Positions 11,075-19,795 are shown, numbered from the stretch's first letter. The stretch is 64,000 bases of DNA from Pseudoxanthomonas sp. GM95 (GCF_900109775.1 NZ_FOAX01000001.1:1426001-1490000); one strand, 5' to 3'. Program-made: numbers and translations. Notes: generated from the letters alone by a model not told the origin.

Positions 11075-12142
11075 TCAGCGCGTGAATCGATAATGCGCCA
11101 CCATCCACTCATTCCCCCCCGCGTATCCGAACAGCTCCGCGCAGGCCATCCAGAACATGCGCCAGCGCTGGTACCAGCGTGAGGCATCGGCCACGCCGTA
11201 GGTCTGGCGCATCAGGCCCATGACTTGGTCGTGGTTGGCGTCCTGGTTTTCCAGCCAGGCGTTGGCGGTCTTTTCGTAATGCGTGCCCGAGAGGAGCCAG
11301 CGCTCCTCGATGGTGAGCTTTTCCTGGAACTTGAGCAGCGTGTCGGCGGCGGGCATCAGGCCGCCTGTGAAGAAATGCCGCCCCATCCAGTTGTCGCTGC
11401 CTTCGGTCTCGAACAGGTACAGCAGCTCGCGGTGGCAGAAGATATGCACGAACAGCTTGCCGCCGGGCTTGAGCCAATTGGCCACGCGCGACAGCAGCTC
11501 CTGGTAGTTGCGCATGTGCTCGAACATCTCGATCGAGACCACGCGGTCGAACATTTCTTCGGGTAGCTGCAGGGCGTTGACGTCGGCGGTGATGATCTCG
11601 ACGTTGAAGATCGCGCGCTCGCGGCAACGGGCCTCGATGAACTCCTTCTGGAAGCGCGAGTTGGAGACGGCGGTGATCATCGCCTTGGGATAGCGCTCGG
11701 CCATCCATAGGGTGAGCGAACCCCAGCCGCAGCCCAGCTCCAGGATGCGGCTGGCGTTGGCCAGCTCGGCGCGCTCGCAGTACAGGCGCAGCATCTTTTC
11801 CTCTGCCTGGGTCAGGTCGGTGGTGCTCTCGTCCCAGAAGCAGCTGCTGTACTTGAGGTTCTTACCCAGGCACAGGCGAAAGAACTCCGGCGGCAGCTCG
11901 TAGTGCTGGCGATTGGCCGCCTGGGTTTCCACCGCGATGGCATCTTCGCGCAGGCCGTCGAGCCACGCCTGCTGGCGTTCGAATACCGCGCCGGTGCCGC
12001 CCTTGCGCTCGTCCTTGAGGCGCTGGGCGCACATGCGGCGGATGCCCATGCGCAGCAGCGCGTCGGGCAGGCGGCCGGACTCGGCCAGGCGCGTGGCGAG
12101 GCTCTCGCGAACTTCCGTTTCTTCAGCGGCAGGAACTGACAT
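11075..12142 (-). CDS. Cyclopropane-synthase-like SAM methyltransferase (second copy, short form)
   Basis: The 355-residue class I methyltransferase has motif I LELGCGWG at residues 134-141. It also carries SIEMFEHMRNY, FVHIFCHREL and the FFTGGLMP / SGTHYEKTANAWL segments. That pattern resembles the coclaurine N-methyltransferase-like branch of the CFA synthase superfamily more than classical CFA synthase. By eye alignment to E. coli Cfa, the catalytic-site Cys (101), Glu (208), His (233) and Tyr (289) are all kept. I chose the ATG at 12142 for the AGGAGA just upstream; the frame continues upstream as non-coding sequence. It is the last gene of the lipid operon, 19 bases after DUF1295. A role in modifying unsaturated acyl chains is likely; the exact product is not known. 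Confidence 0.85.
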   Translation of the reverse strand: MSVPAAEETEVRESLATRLAESGRLPDALLRMGIRRMCAQRLKDERKGGTGAVFERQQAWLDGLREDAIAVETQAANRQHYELPPEFFRLCLGKNLKYSSCFWDESTTDLTQAEEKMLRLYCERAELANASRILELGCGWGSLTLWMAERYPKAMITAVSNSRFQKEFIEARCRERAIFNVEIITADVNALQLPEEMFDRVVSIEMFEHMRNYQELLSRVANWLKPGGKLFVHIFCHRELLYLFETEGSDNWMGRHFFTGGLMPAADTLLKFQEKLTIEERWLLSGTHYEKTANAWLENQDANHDQVMGLMRQTYGVADASRWYQRWRMFWMACAELFGYAGGNEWMVAHYRFTR

Positions 12143-12161
12143 CGTGTTCTCCTTCGATCGA

Positions 12162-12944
12162 TCAATGTTTTGGCGGCAGCGGGAAAAACGCGCTGGTGGT
12201 GCGCTGGTAGCGCGCATAGTCTTCGCCGCGGCTGCGCAGCGATTGGGCTTCGGTGTACGGGATGCCCGTCACGCGATAGAGGAAGGCGAACATCAGTGCC
12301 GGGCCGCACAGGCTGGCCGCTACCCAGCCCAACGGCAGGCCGACGGCGAGCAGGACATAGGCAAACCAGTGCAGCCATTCAAAGAAATAATTAGGATGGC
12401 GCGAGTAACGCCACAGGCCGCGATCGCAGGTGTGGCCCTTGTTGGCCGGATCGCGCTTCCACGCCGCCAGTTGGCGGTCTGCCAGGCTTTCGCCCGCCAC
12501 GGCCAGCAGCCAGACCAGCACGCCAAGCGTGGTCCACAGTGACCACGCACCGACGGGGTTGTGGGCGACGATCCAGAAGGGTAGCGACAGCAGCACCACC
12601 ATCACGGCCTGGGCGAGGAAGAACAGCAGGAACTTGCCCTGCGCGTCGTGCCAGTGCTCGCGCAGGTAGGCGTAGCGGCCGTCCTCATGCGCGTCGCCGA
12701 ACACGCGCGCCCCCAGGTGCCAGGCCAGCCGCAGTCCCCAGAAGCCGCCGAGGACGCCGACCAGCAGGCGGGGCAGGGCGGCGCCTGGCAATGTGCAGGC
12801 ATACAGCACCGCGCTGCCCGCCATGCCGGCGGACCACACCACGTCGACCACGCCGGCATTGCGCGTGTGGCGTTGCCACAGCCAGGCCAGCAGCATCAGT
12901 GCCAGCGTGCCGAGAAACACCCACAGGATCGGCCAGGCATTCAT
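12162..12944 (-). CDS. DUF1295 membrane protein (steroid 5-alpha-reductase-like fold)
   Basis: The 260-residue integral membrane protein has about six or seven hydrophobic segments. The C-terminal signature DRGLWRYSRHPNYFFEW is typical of DUF1295 and of the steroid 5-alpha-reductase/ICMT superfamily, whose members act on lipid substrates using NADPH or SAM. The ATG at 12944 overlaps the preceding stop as ATGA, which fixes the start. The longer open frame to 13247 is a shadow of DUF2878. DUF1295 genes commonly accompany cfa-like and DUF1365 genes, so a redox step in fatty-acid modification is a reasonable inference, not a demonstrated function. Confidence 0.88.
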   Translation of the reverse strand: MNAWPILWVFLGTLALMLLAWLWQRHTRNAGVVDVVWSAGMAGSAVLYACTLPGAALPRLLVGVLGGFWGLRLAWHLGARVFGDAHEDGRYAYLREHWHDAQGKFLLFFLAQAVMVVLLSLPFWIVAHNPVGAWSLWTTLGVLVWLLAVAGESLADRQLAAWKRDPANKGHTCDRGLWRYSRHPNYFFEWLHWFAYVLLAVGLPLGWVAASLCGPALMFAFLYRVTGIPYTEAQSLRSRGEDYARYQRTTSAFFPLPPKH

Positions 12945-13486
12945 TCGACGCCCCGCATGGAGAGCGGCGCGGGACGGCGCAGATGCAGCACCAAAGCGGC
13001 CAGCACGGCCGTGGCCACCGCCCACGACACTCCGATCAGCAACAGGCCGACAAAGGGCGGCGTTGAGAAATGCACTGCGCCGAACGAGGCCTGCGCGCCC
13101 CAGTAAGACAGCGGCCCTCCGAGCGCCATCACCGGCACCGCCAGCGCAGGTCGGCGCATCAGCCAGCCGAACGAATGGTTGAGCGTCAGCCCCAGGCCCA
13201 TCCACAGCGCCAGGATCCACAGCGGCGCCAGCGAAGGGAATGGCCACGCCGCCGCGTAATGCACCACGCCGCTCATCGTGGCCAGCGAATCGACCACGCT
13301 GCCCAGCAGCAGTGCAGCCAGCATCAGCAACAGGTCACCGCGCGCCTGCCAGTGCAGGCCGAAGTGCAGCGCGACGAACAGCAACAACGCCACCGGACCT
13401 GCCCACCACCAGCCGCGCCCCGCGCCGGCCACGGCAGCCAGCCACAGCAGCTGCAGGGCCAGGTAATTGCGCAGGTTCGGCCACAT
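12941..13486 (-). CDS. DUF2878 integral membrane protein
   Basis: The 181-residue protein consists almost entirely of membrane helices (about five), with short charged ends and a C-terminal HLRRPAP tail. Its composition, length and position next to DUF1295 and cfa identify it as DUF2878, a family without a known biochemical function. I chose the ATG at 13486, five bases after the cfa stop. The stop overlaps the DUF1295 start by four bases, so the genes are translationally coupled. It may be a membrane subunit or scaffold for the lipid-modifying enzymes; nothing in the sequence shows catalytic residues. Confidence 0.8.
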   Translation of the reverse strand: MWPNLRNYLALQLLWLAAVAGAGRGWWWAGPVALLLFVALHFGLHWQARGDLLLMLAALLLGSVVDSLATMSGVVHYAAAWPFPSLAPLWILALWMGLGLTLNHSFGWLMRRPALAVPVMALGGPLSYWGAQASFGAVHFSTPPFVGLLLIGVSWAVATAVLAALVLHLRRPAPLSMRGVE

Positions 13487-13491
13487 CAGGC

Positions 13492-14787
13492 TCAGAGGCC
13501 CTGCAGCGCGTAGGGATATTGCGTCGCACGCGCGCCGGGCTTGGTCAGCCACAGATGCACGTCGCCGATCGAGCGTTCCAGGAAACCGGCCTCGCAATAG
13601 GCCAGGTAGAACTCCCACATGCGGATGAAGCGGCTGTCGTAGCCCAGCGCACGCACTTGATCGAGTTGGCCCATGAAGCGTTCGCGCCAGGCGCGCAGGG
13701 TCAGCGCGTAGCTGGGGCCGATGTCTTCCAGGTTGAACAGGCGCAGGTCGCTGGACTTGGCCAACGCCCCGGTCATTGCCGCCACTGAGGGAATGAAGCT
13801 GCCCGGGAAGATATGGCGCTTGATGAAGTCCACCGAATCGCGCGCCTGCACGTAGCGATGGTCCTCGATGGTGATGGCCTGGATCATCGCCTGGCCATCG
13901 GGCTTGAGCAGGCTGGCGACTTTGGCGAAATAGGTGTCCAGGTACTGGTGGCCGATCGCCTCGATCATCTCGATCGAGACCACGCGATCGAAGGTGCCTT
14001 CCAGGTCGCGGTAGTCCTGCATCAACAGGGTGATGCGGTCCTGCAGCCCGGCCGCGGCGATGCGCTGCGCCGCCAGGTCGTGCTGCTCGCGCGAGATGGT
14101 GGTGGTGGTGACATGGCAGCCGTATTTGCCCGCGGCATGCAGGGCGAAACCGCCCCAGCCAGTGCCGATCTCGACCACCCGATGCTGCGGCCCGAGCTGC
14201 AGCTTCTGGCAGATGCGGTCCAGCTTGCGCGTGGCGGCGGTCTCCAACGATTCGCCTTCATCCTCGTAGATCGCCGAGGAGTACATCAGGTTCTCATCCA
14301 GGAACAGCGAGAACAGCGGATTGCCCAGGTCGTAATGCGCGGCGATGTTGCGCCGGCTGCCGGTGCGCGTGTTGCGGGCGAACAGGTGCAGCAGCTTCAT
14401 CAACGCACCGCCGAGCCTGGCGGTGCCGCTGTCCATCGCATCGAGCAGGTCGCGGTTGCGCACCAGCATGCGCATCAGCACGACCACGTCATCGCAGTCC
14501 CACAATCCGTCCATGAAAGCCTCGCCGGCGCCGACGCTGCCGTTGAGCGCGGCCATGCGCCAGAACGCCGGATCATGCACGCGCAGGCGGGTCTGCAACG
14601 GCGTCGCATCGTCCGCATCGACGGTGCCGAGGACGTGGACCTGGTGACCTTCTTCCAGTAGCAGGCGACAGCCGCGCAGCTGCGCAAGTGTGTCGATCAG
14701 GCGGCGGCGCAGGATGCGCTCGGCCAGCGAGCCGGTTTCAGCGGTTGCCGGGGTGCCGGGCGTGGTGGACGCGTCGATGCGGCTCAT
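13492..14787 (-). CDS. Cyclopropane-fatty-acyl-phospholipid synthase family methyltransferase
   Basis: The 431-residue protein has the full CFA synthase layout. An N-terminal lipid-binding domain (about 1-140) precedes AAHYDLGNPLFS at 149-160, motif I VVEIGTGWGG at 204-213, MQDYRDL and the DFIKRHIFPG segment. Aligned by eye to E. coli Cfa, Glu239 and Tyr317 are kept (Glu276, Tyr360). The bicarbonate-site Cys139 is Ser171 and His266 is Gln303. Those changes suggest methylation or methylene transfer of unsaturated acyl chains without ring closure, which is inference. The ATG at 14787 overlaps the DUF1365 stop (ATGA). A start further upstream would read into DUF1365. Confidence 0.88.
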   Translation of the reverse strand: MSRIDASTTPGTPATAETGSLAERILRRRLIDTLAQLRGCRLLLEEGHQVHVLGTVDADDATPLQTRLRVHDPAFWRMAALNGSVGAGEAFMDGLWDCDDVVVLMRMLVRNRDLLDAMDSGTARLGGALMKLLHLFARNTRTGSRRNIAAHYDLGNPLFSLFLDENLMYSSAIYEDEGESLETAATRKLDRICQKLQLGPQHRVVEIGTGWGGFALHAAGKYGCHVTTTTISREQHDLAAQRIAAAGLQDRITLLMQDYRDLEGTFDRVVSIEMIEAIGHQYLDTYFAKVASLLKPDGQAMIQAITIEDHRYVQARDSVDFIKRHIFPGSFIPSVAAMTGALAKSSDLRLFNLEDIGPSYALTLRAWRERFMGQLDQVRALGYDSRFIRMWEFYLAYCEAGFLERSIGDVHLWLTKPGARATQYPYALQGL

Positions 14788-15674
14788 GGGGCAGCCCTCT
14801 TGTCGGGATGATCGTGGATGGGATTGCCACGTAGCCACAGGCGCAGCGCGTGCCAGTGGATCGCAGCGACGACCTGCAGGGTCATCAGCGGGAAACGCAG
14901 CAAGGCCCATGCCATTGCGCGGCCACGCATCGGACGGCGTTGCAGCGTGAGCGTGGCATCGAACCGCTTGGGCGCGATATCGCCGGCGGCGTCGGCCTGG
15001 CACAGCACGTCCATGTGGACCCGCAGCGCGTCGCCCGGCAGCTGGAAGCGCCAGCCGTAGTCATGTTCCATCGCCATGAACGGCGACACGTGGAATTGCT
15101 TGTCGAAGGTCCAGCTGAAGAACTCGCCTTCGCGCGCGGCATCGCTGACCGGCAGCACGTAGGTGTGGCGTTCCTTCCACGGCGTGTTGGTGATCTGCGC
15201 CACCAGCGTGTCCAGCGTGCGGCCATCGGTGGCGAAGCAGTAGTAGAACGTCACCGGATTGAAGCTATGCCCGAACATGCGCAGGTGGGTGAGCATGCGC
15301 ACGGGGCCTGCGGGGCGATGGCCGACCTCCGCTGCCACGCAGTCGCGCACGGCCTGGTCCAACGGCAGCGCGGGATCGCCGAGGAAATCCGAACGGCGGA
15401 ACTCGACCACGTTGCGGCGGCCGACCGACCACAGCCAGCGCCTGGCGAACACGCGCTCCAGTTCGCCCAGGTCGAGATAGGCCATGAACAAGGGCCACGT
15501 GAACGCGTGCGGTTCGGGTGCATGGCGGCGATGGCTAACCCGGCCGACGTAGAGCGCGCTGGCCAGGGTGTCGCGGATCTCCGTGGACGATCCGGCGCTC
15601 GCCTTCGGCGCGCGGGCGCCCTCTACCGCAGGCGAGGCGGCGGTCCGCAGGGCGACATGGCGCGGCGTGCTCAC
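14784..15674 (-). CDS. DUF1365 domain-containing protein
   Basis: The 296-residue soluble protein carries DUF1365 hallmarks: SALYVGRVSHRRHAPEPHAF near residue 40, LTHLRMFGHSFNPVTFYYC around 127-146, and FDKQFHVSPFMAMEHDYGW in the middle. The family is nearly always beside an FAD-dependent amine-oxidase-like gene and a cfa gene, as here, and its activity is unknown. The start is a GTG at 15674 overlapping the previous TGA (GTGA), and the stop overlaps the cfa start. Both four-base overlaps point to one tightly coupled transcript. Confidence 0.9.
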   Translation of the reverse strand: MSTPRHVALRTAASPAVEGARAPKASAGSSTEIRDTLASALYVGRVSHRRHAPEPHAFTWPLFMAYLDLGELERVFARRWLWSVGRRNVVEFRRSDFLGDPALPLDQAVRDCVAAEVGHRPAGPVRMLTHLRMFGHSFNPVTFYYCFATDGRTLDTLVAQITNTPWKERHTYVLPVSDAAREGEFFSWTFDKQFHVSPFMAMEHDYGWRFQLPGDALRVHMDVLCQADAAGDIAPKRFDATLTLQRRPMRGRAMAWALLRFPLMTLQVVAAIHWHALRLWLRGNPIHDHPDKRAAP

Positions 15675-16918
15675 GGCAGCGGTGCCCCGAGTGCACGCGC
15701 GACGTCGATCCCGCTGCGCAGGCCGTCTTCATGGAAACCGAAGCCCCAGCCCGCGCCGGCGTGCCAGACATGCCCACGTCCCTGGATCTGCGGCAGGGCG
15801 CGCTGCGCGGCGACCGAGGCCGGCGTCTGGTGCGGATGCCGGTACTGCATGCGGCGCAACACCTTGCTCTCGTCGATCTGGTTGCCCTGGTTGAGGCTGA
15901 CGATGAACGGCACCGGCGCGTCGATCGACTGCAACGCATTCATCCAGTAACTCACCGTGCACTGGCCGTCGTCGGCCGCCGGGATGTGCGCGTTCCACGC
16001 GGCCCAGGCGCGGCGATCGCGCGGCAGCACCCGGGTATCGGTGTGCAGCACGGTGTCGTTGGCCTGGTAGGTGATGCCGCCGAGGACCTGCTGTTCCTGC
16101 GCGTCCGCATCGCGGAGCAGGCGCAGCGCATCGTCGGCATGACAGGCCAGCACGACCTCGTCGAATTCGGCGCTGCCTTCGGCCGTCTGCAGCGCGACGC
16201 CGGAGGCACTCCGCTGCACCGCGTGGACCGGCGTGCGCAGTCTGAGCTGCACATTCCACGCCGCCTTCAACGCCTGCACGTAGCGGTTGGAGCCGCCGCT
16301 GACCACGCGCCATTCGGGGCGGCCGCTGAGCTGCAGCATGTGGTGGTTGTCCATGAAGCGCACCAGGTGCTGCATGGGGAAATCCAGGATGGTCTTCGAC
16401 GGCGAAGACCACAGGGCCGATGCCATCGGCACGATGTGCGCGTCGCGGAACGTGGCGCCATAGCCGTTGTCACGCAGGTAATCGCCCAGCGTCGGGCCGG
16501 GTGCGGGCAGCTGCAGCACGGCCGGCGACTCGCGATAGAAGCGGCGCAGGTCGGCGAGCATCTTCCAGAAACGTGGGCTCACCAGGTTGCGCTTCTGGCA
16601 GAACAGGCCGGCGAGATTGCCGGCGTTGTACTCCAGCCCGGTGCGGTCATCGCTGACCGAAAAACTCATCGTGGTCGGCTGCGAGGCCACGCCCAGCGTG
16701 TCGAACAGGCGCGTCAGCAGCGGATAGTTGGCCGGGTTGAAGACGATGAAGCCGCTGTCGACTGCGTAATGCCGGCCTTCGACCACAATGTCGTGCGTAT
16801 GGGTGTGGCCGCCGAGATAGTCGCCGGCTTCGAACAGGGTGACATCATGCTGCTGCGACAGCGCCCAGGCCGCCCCCATGCCGGCGATACCGCCGCCGAC
16901 CACGGCGATGCGGCTCAT
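15671..16918 (-). CDS. FAD-dependent amine-oxidase-like oxidoreductase
   Basis: The 415-residue flavoprotein begins with the dinucleotide-binding motif VVGGGIAGMGAA at residues 6-17. A NAD(P)-binding_8/amine-oxidase fold follows (LFEAGDYLGGHTHT, YAVDSGFIVFNP, VVSGGSNRYV), ending in the FAD-contacting GWGFGFHEDGLRSG. Proteins of this type sit with DUF1365 and cfa genes and are thought to oxidise or desaturate lipid chains, though the substrate here is unknown. The ATG at 16918 overlaps the desaturase stop and its own stop overlaps the DUF1365 start. The longer open frame to 17029 lies inside the desaturase and is a shadow. Confidence 0.9.
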   Translation of the reverse strand: MSRIAVVGGGIAGMGAAWALSQQHDVTLFEAGDYLGGHTHTHDIVVEGRHYAVDSGFIVFNPANYPLLTRLFDTLGVASQPTTMSFSVSDDRTGLEYNAGNLAGLFCQKRNLVSPRFWKMLADLRRFYRESPAVLQLPAPGPTLGDYLRDNGYGATFRDAHIVPMASALWSSPSKTILDFPMQHLVRFMDNHHMLQLSGRPEWRVVSGGSNRYVQALKAAWNVQLRLRTPVHAVQRSASGVALQTAEGSAEFDEVVLACHADDALRLLRDADAQEQQVLGGITYQANDTVLHTDTRVLPRDRRAWAAWNAHIPAADDGQCTVSYWMNALQSIDAPVPFIVSLNQGNQIDESKVLRRMQYRHPHQTPASVAAQRALPQIQGRGHVWHAGAGWGFGFHEDGLRSGIDVARALGAPLP

Positions 16919-17901
16919 TGCGGGCTCCGGGCTTTCCTGACCAGTCCCGCCGGCACCGGCTTGAGATCGCGGACCAGGCCGACCCACGACATCGCCTTCA
17001 GGCCGTACCAGGTCAGGTCGACTTCCCACCAGCGGAAACCCTGCCGGGCGGAACCGGGGAAGTAGTGGTGGTTATTGTGCCAGCCTTCGCCGAAGGTCAG
17101 CAGTGCCAGCATCCAGTTGTTGCGGCTGTCGTCATGGGTGTCGAAACGGCGCGAGCCGAACTTGTGCGACAGCGAGTTGATCGTGACCGTCGCGTGGAAC
17201 AGCACGACGGTGGAAATGAAGAAGCCCCAGATCAGCAGCTGCCCGGCGCTGGTGCCCAGCTGCGGCGCGGCCTCTTCCAGCCAGCCGCCGAGTAGGAACA
17301 GGCCAAGTGCCAGCAGCACCGGCAACAGGATGTCGAAGCGGTCCAGGAAGCGCAGCTCCGGGAACTTCTTCAGGTCCGGAATCGCATCCCAGTTGGTGCG
17401 GAACCCGCGCGGGGTCAGGAACCAGCCCATGTGGCTCCACCAGAAGCCATGCTGGCTTGGCGAATGCGGGTCTTCCGGCGTATCGGTCACGCGATGGTGG
17501 TGGCGATGGTGCGCGGCCCACCACAGCGGCCCACGCTGCACGCTGGACGCGCCGATCGCGGCGAACACGAACTGCACCGGCCGCGAGGCCTTGAAGGTCT
17601 TGTGCGAGAAGTAGCGGTGGTAGAACGCGGTGATCGCAAACATGCGCACCACGTACAACGCCGCAGCCACGCCCACGGCAAACCACGACCAACCCACCCA
17701 CACCACGCCGATGCACATCAGGTGCATCACCACGAACGGCACCGCGCGCAGCCAGTCGATGCGATCGGCGCGCGCGGGGTCCAGCGGCGACTGCGCGTCG
17801 GTATCGAACCAGCGCAGCACCGTCTTCCACCAGCCGCGCGCCTTCGGCGCGGCCGGCGGTGCGGCAGACACATGCGTGGTGGTAATCGACGGCTCTTGCA
17901 C
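16915..17901 (-). CDS. Membrane fatty-acid (acyl-CoA delta-9 type) desaturase
   Basis: The 328-residue membrane di-iron enzyme introduces a double bond into acyl chains. The three histidine boxes are HRYFSH (95-100), HHRHH (131-135) and HNNHH (275-279), arranged as in stearoyl-CoA/acyl-lipid delta-9 desaturases. About four membrane helices surround them. The start is GTG at 17901 with AAGGAA upstream. It is the first gene of the lipid operon and begins 34 bases after the -10 element of a predicted ECF promoter. The unsaturated lipid it makes is a logical substrate for the FAD enzyme and methyltransferases downstream (inference). Confidence 0.93.
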   Translation of the reverse strand: MQEPSITTTHVSAAPPAAPKARGWWKTVLRWFDTDAQSPLDPARADRIDWLRAVPFVVMHLMCIGVVWVGWSWFAVGVAAALYVVRMFAITAFYHRYFSHKTFKASRPVQFVFAAIGASSVQRGPLWWAAHHRHHHRVTDTPEDPHSPSQHGFWWSHMGWFLTPRGFRTNWDAIPDLKKFPELRFLDRFDILLPVLLALGLFLLGGWLEEAAPQLGTSAGQLLIWGFFISTVVLFHATVTINSLSHKFGSRRFDTHDDSRNNWMLALLTFGEGWHNNHHYFPGSARQGFRWWEVDLTWYGLKAMSWVGLVRDLKPVPAGLVRKARSPQ

Positions 17902-17934
17902 GCGGGTTCCTTCGAACGTCAGGTCCTACACAGA

Positions 17935-17961
17935 TACGTCGGGGGCATCGCCTTGGATGCA
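17935..17961 (-). promoter_or_regulatory. Predicted ECF sigma promoter of the lipid operon
   Basis: On the minus strand, TGCATCC (17961-17955) and CGTA (17938-17935) are separated by 16 bases. The wider -35 context CCGGGTGCATCC recurs exactly in front of the gene at 19883-20620, with the same spacer length. The distance to the desaturase start is 34 bases. The shared context and spacing suggest recognition by the sigma factor at 18763-19332. Confidence 0.7.
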
Positions 17962-17968
17962 CCCGGTC

Positions 17969-18766
17969 TCAGGGAGCCAGCAGTGCCGTGATGCCGCCCT
18001 TGGCCACGATCGACCCGGTCGGTGCCCCGGATGGCGAGCCACCGGGCTGTTCCATCGTGATCGCCAGCAGGGCGTCGGTGTTGAGGAGTGCGCGCAGGTT
18101 TTCGGGCAGCGTGTGTTCGGCCACGTGCTCGGTATCGAGGATGCCCATCGAGACCGGCGCGCCGCCCTTGGGAATGATCCACAGCTCGGGCACGCGCCCG
18201 TCTTCGCGGGTCGGGCTCATGGGCATGATCGTCATCCTGCCGCTGCGTGTTTCCATGGTGGCGACGTAGCCGGTCTTGCCATCATCGCCAGCCAGCGAGG
18301 CCACCATCTGCGGCATGGCCGGGACCGGCGGTTGCTGGGCCACCACGGGGGGCGGGGTCGGCGCGACCGGCTCGGTGCGCAGGACCGACAGCAACGCGAC
18401 CACGGCCACCGCGGCAGTGGCGAAGCCGCCGATACCGACGCTGCGCCACAGGCCGATGTTGTCCCAGAAGCCGCGCTTGGGCGCAGGCGACGTCACCGGC
18501 GCCTGGCGAGGCGCAGGCGCCAGACCCAGTGCGTTGCCGATGCGGGCCCAGACATATTCGGGCACGGCCACGGGCGCGACCTGATCGATCAACGGGCCGA
18601 AGTGCGCTTCCCAGCGCAGCACTTCATCGGCGAACACCGGGTCGCTGGCCATCAGGCTGCGCACGCGGTCGCGACCGGCGGCATCGAGCACGCCCAGCAC
18701 GTATTCGCCGGCGAGCACGTCGCGTTCGGGTGGATCGCTTTCGAAAGGGGCGGTGGATGTGTTCAT
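17969..18766 (-). CDS. RskA-like anti-sigma factor
   Basis: The 265-residue protein has an N-terminal cytoplasmic sigma-binding region (DVLAGEYVLGVLDAAGRDRV), one membrane helix at about residues 106-124, and a periplasmic RskA-type C-terminal domain (GRVPELWIIPKGGAPVSMGIL). Such proteins hold an ECF sigma factor inactive until regulated proteolysis. The ATG at 18766 overlaps the sigma-factor stop (ATGA), giving the expected coupling. An ATG four codons upstream is possible. No zinc-binding HxxxCxxC motif is visible, so redox sensing of the ChrR type is unlikely by that mechanism. Confidence 0.9.
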   Translation of the reverse strand: MNTSTAPFESDPPERDVLAGEYVLGVLDAAGRDRVRSLMASDPVFADEVLRWEAHFGPLIDQVAPVAVPEYVWARIGNALGLAPAPRQAPVTSPAPKRGFWDNIGLWRSVGIGGFATAAVAVVALLSVLRTEPVAPTPPPVVAQQPPVPAMPQMVASLAGDDGKTGYVATMETRSGRMTIMPMSPTREDGRVPELWIIPKGGAPVSMGILDTEHVAEHTLPENLRALLNTDALLAITMEQPGGSPSGAPTGSIVAKGGITALLAP

Positions 18767-19332
18767 CGTTCCAGGCATGCCTTGAGCTTGGTCAGGCTGC
18801 GGCGGATCCAGCTTTTCACGGTGCCCAGCGGCGTACCGCTGCGCGTGGCCAGTTCCTCGTAGGTGCTGCCTTCGAAGAACGCGGTGCGGATCAGGCTGCG
18901 GCGCTGCGGTTCCAGTTCGTCCAGGCAGACTTCAAGCCCGTGCGCTTCCATGGCGGCCTCGGCCATCTGCTCGACGCGCGGCGAGGTATCGATCAGCTCC
19001 GGCCCCAGGTCGATCGGCACCGAGGCGCGTTCGACCCGCGATGCACGCAGATGATCGATGGCCCGGTTGCGCGCCATCATCGACAGCCAGGTCAGGCCGC
19101 TGGCCTTGCCGGGATCGAACTGCGCCGCCTTGCGCCAGACGTTGCTGTAGACCTCCTGCAGCACGTCCTCGGCCTCGCTGCGCTGGTGCAGCAGGCGCAG
19201 GCAGACGGCGAACAGACGCGGTGATGTGGATCGGTAGAGCTGCTCGAAGGCGAGCGTGTCGCCTTGGGCCGTAGCCAGCAGCAGCCGGTCGGCATCGTCG
19301 GCCGGCAGGTTGCGCTCAGGGGAATCCGCCAT
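18763..19332 (-). CDS. ECF-type RNA polymerase sigma factor
   Basis: The 189-residue sigma factor has region 2 (LYRSTSPRLFAVCLRLL...DVLQEVYSNVW) for -10 recognition. Region 4 (GSTYEELATRSGTPLGTVKSWIRRSLTKLK) is a helix-turn-helix for -35 recognition. Length and the downstream RskA-like gene place it in the SigK/RpoE-like ECF group. I chose the ATG at 19332; the longer frame to 19893 is a shadow of the upstream genes. It probably drives the two TGCATCC-N16-CGTA promoters at 17961 and 20678, the second of which leads into its own gene. Confidence 0.93.
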   Translation of the reverse strand: MADSPERNLPADDADRLLLATAQGDTLAFEQLYRSTSPRLFAVCLRLLHQRSEAEDVLQEVYSNVWRKAAQFDPGKASGLTWLSMMARNRAIDHLRASRVERASVPIDLGPELIDTSPRVEQMAEAAMEAHGLEVCLDELEPQRRSLIRTAFFEGSTYEELATRSGTPLGTVKSWIRRSLTKLKACLER

Positions 19333-19414
19333 GCGAAGGTGGCCTTGTAAGGTCGTGGTGGCAGTTGCGTTCCACGATGCTACAGGCCCGGGCGTCAATG
19401 AGCTCTCGACGGCG

Positions 19415-19795
19415 TCACCGATGCTTGTTGCGCTGCCGCAGGAAGAGCGCCAGTCCCACAAGGAAGAGCAGCCACTCGAACCCGGCCAGCGCGATCGTGG
19501 TCGTTTCCAGCGGCCCATAACGACTGATGGCGAACGCGCGCCAAGCCACGATGGGCGCGTAGAAGGCCACGCCCAGGACCAGGCCGTTGCGCGGCTGCCG
19601 GCTGACAGCGAAGTAAGCAAACAGCAGGCCGATGCCGAATTCCATGCCGCCGTAGACGGCGAGGAATTCAGTCTGACCGGACGGCGTGAGCGCGGTGAAA
19701 CCCACGGCCGCGGCCGTGCTGTCCGGGGCGAGCGTGCACCAGATGGCCAGGCCAATGTAGAGCAGGGCGTTGAACCAGAGATAGGCATTGACCAT
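19415..19795 (-). CDS. Small four-helix membrane protein (DUF4345-like)
   Basis: The 126-residue protein has four hydrophobic segments (about residues 5-25, 42-63, 70-90 and 100-118), with GGMEFGIGLLFAYFA in the second and a short basic C-terminus. It resembles DUF4345-type membrane proteins of unknown function. It lies 82 bases upstream of the sigma factor on the same strand and 87 bases after the secreted protein gene, so it may belong to the sigma-factor transcript. I cannot assign a role. Confidence 0.72.
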   Translation of the reverse strand: MVNAYLWFNALLYIGLAIWCTLAPDSTAAAVGFTALTPSGQTEFLAVYGGMEFGIGLLFAYFAVSRQPRNGLVLGVAFYAPIVAWRAFAISRYGPLETTTIALAGFEWLLFLVGLALFLRQRNKHR

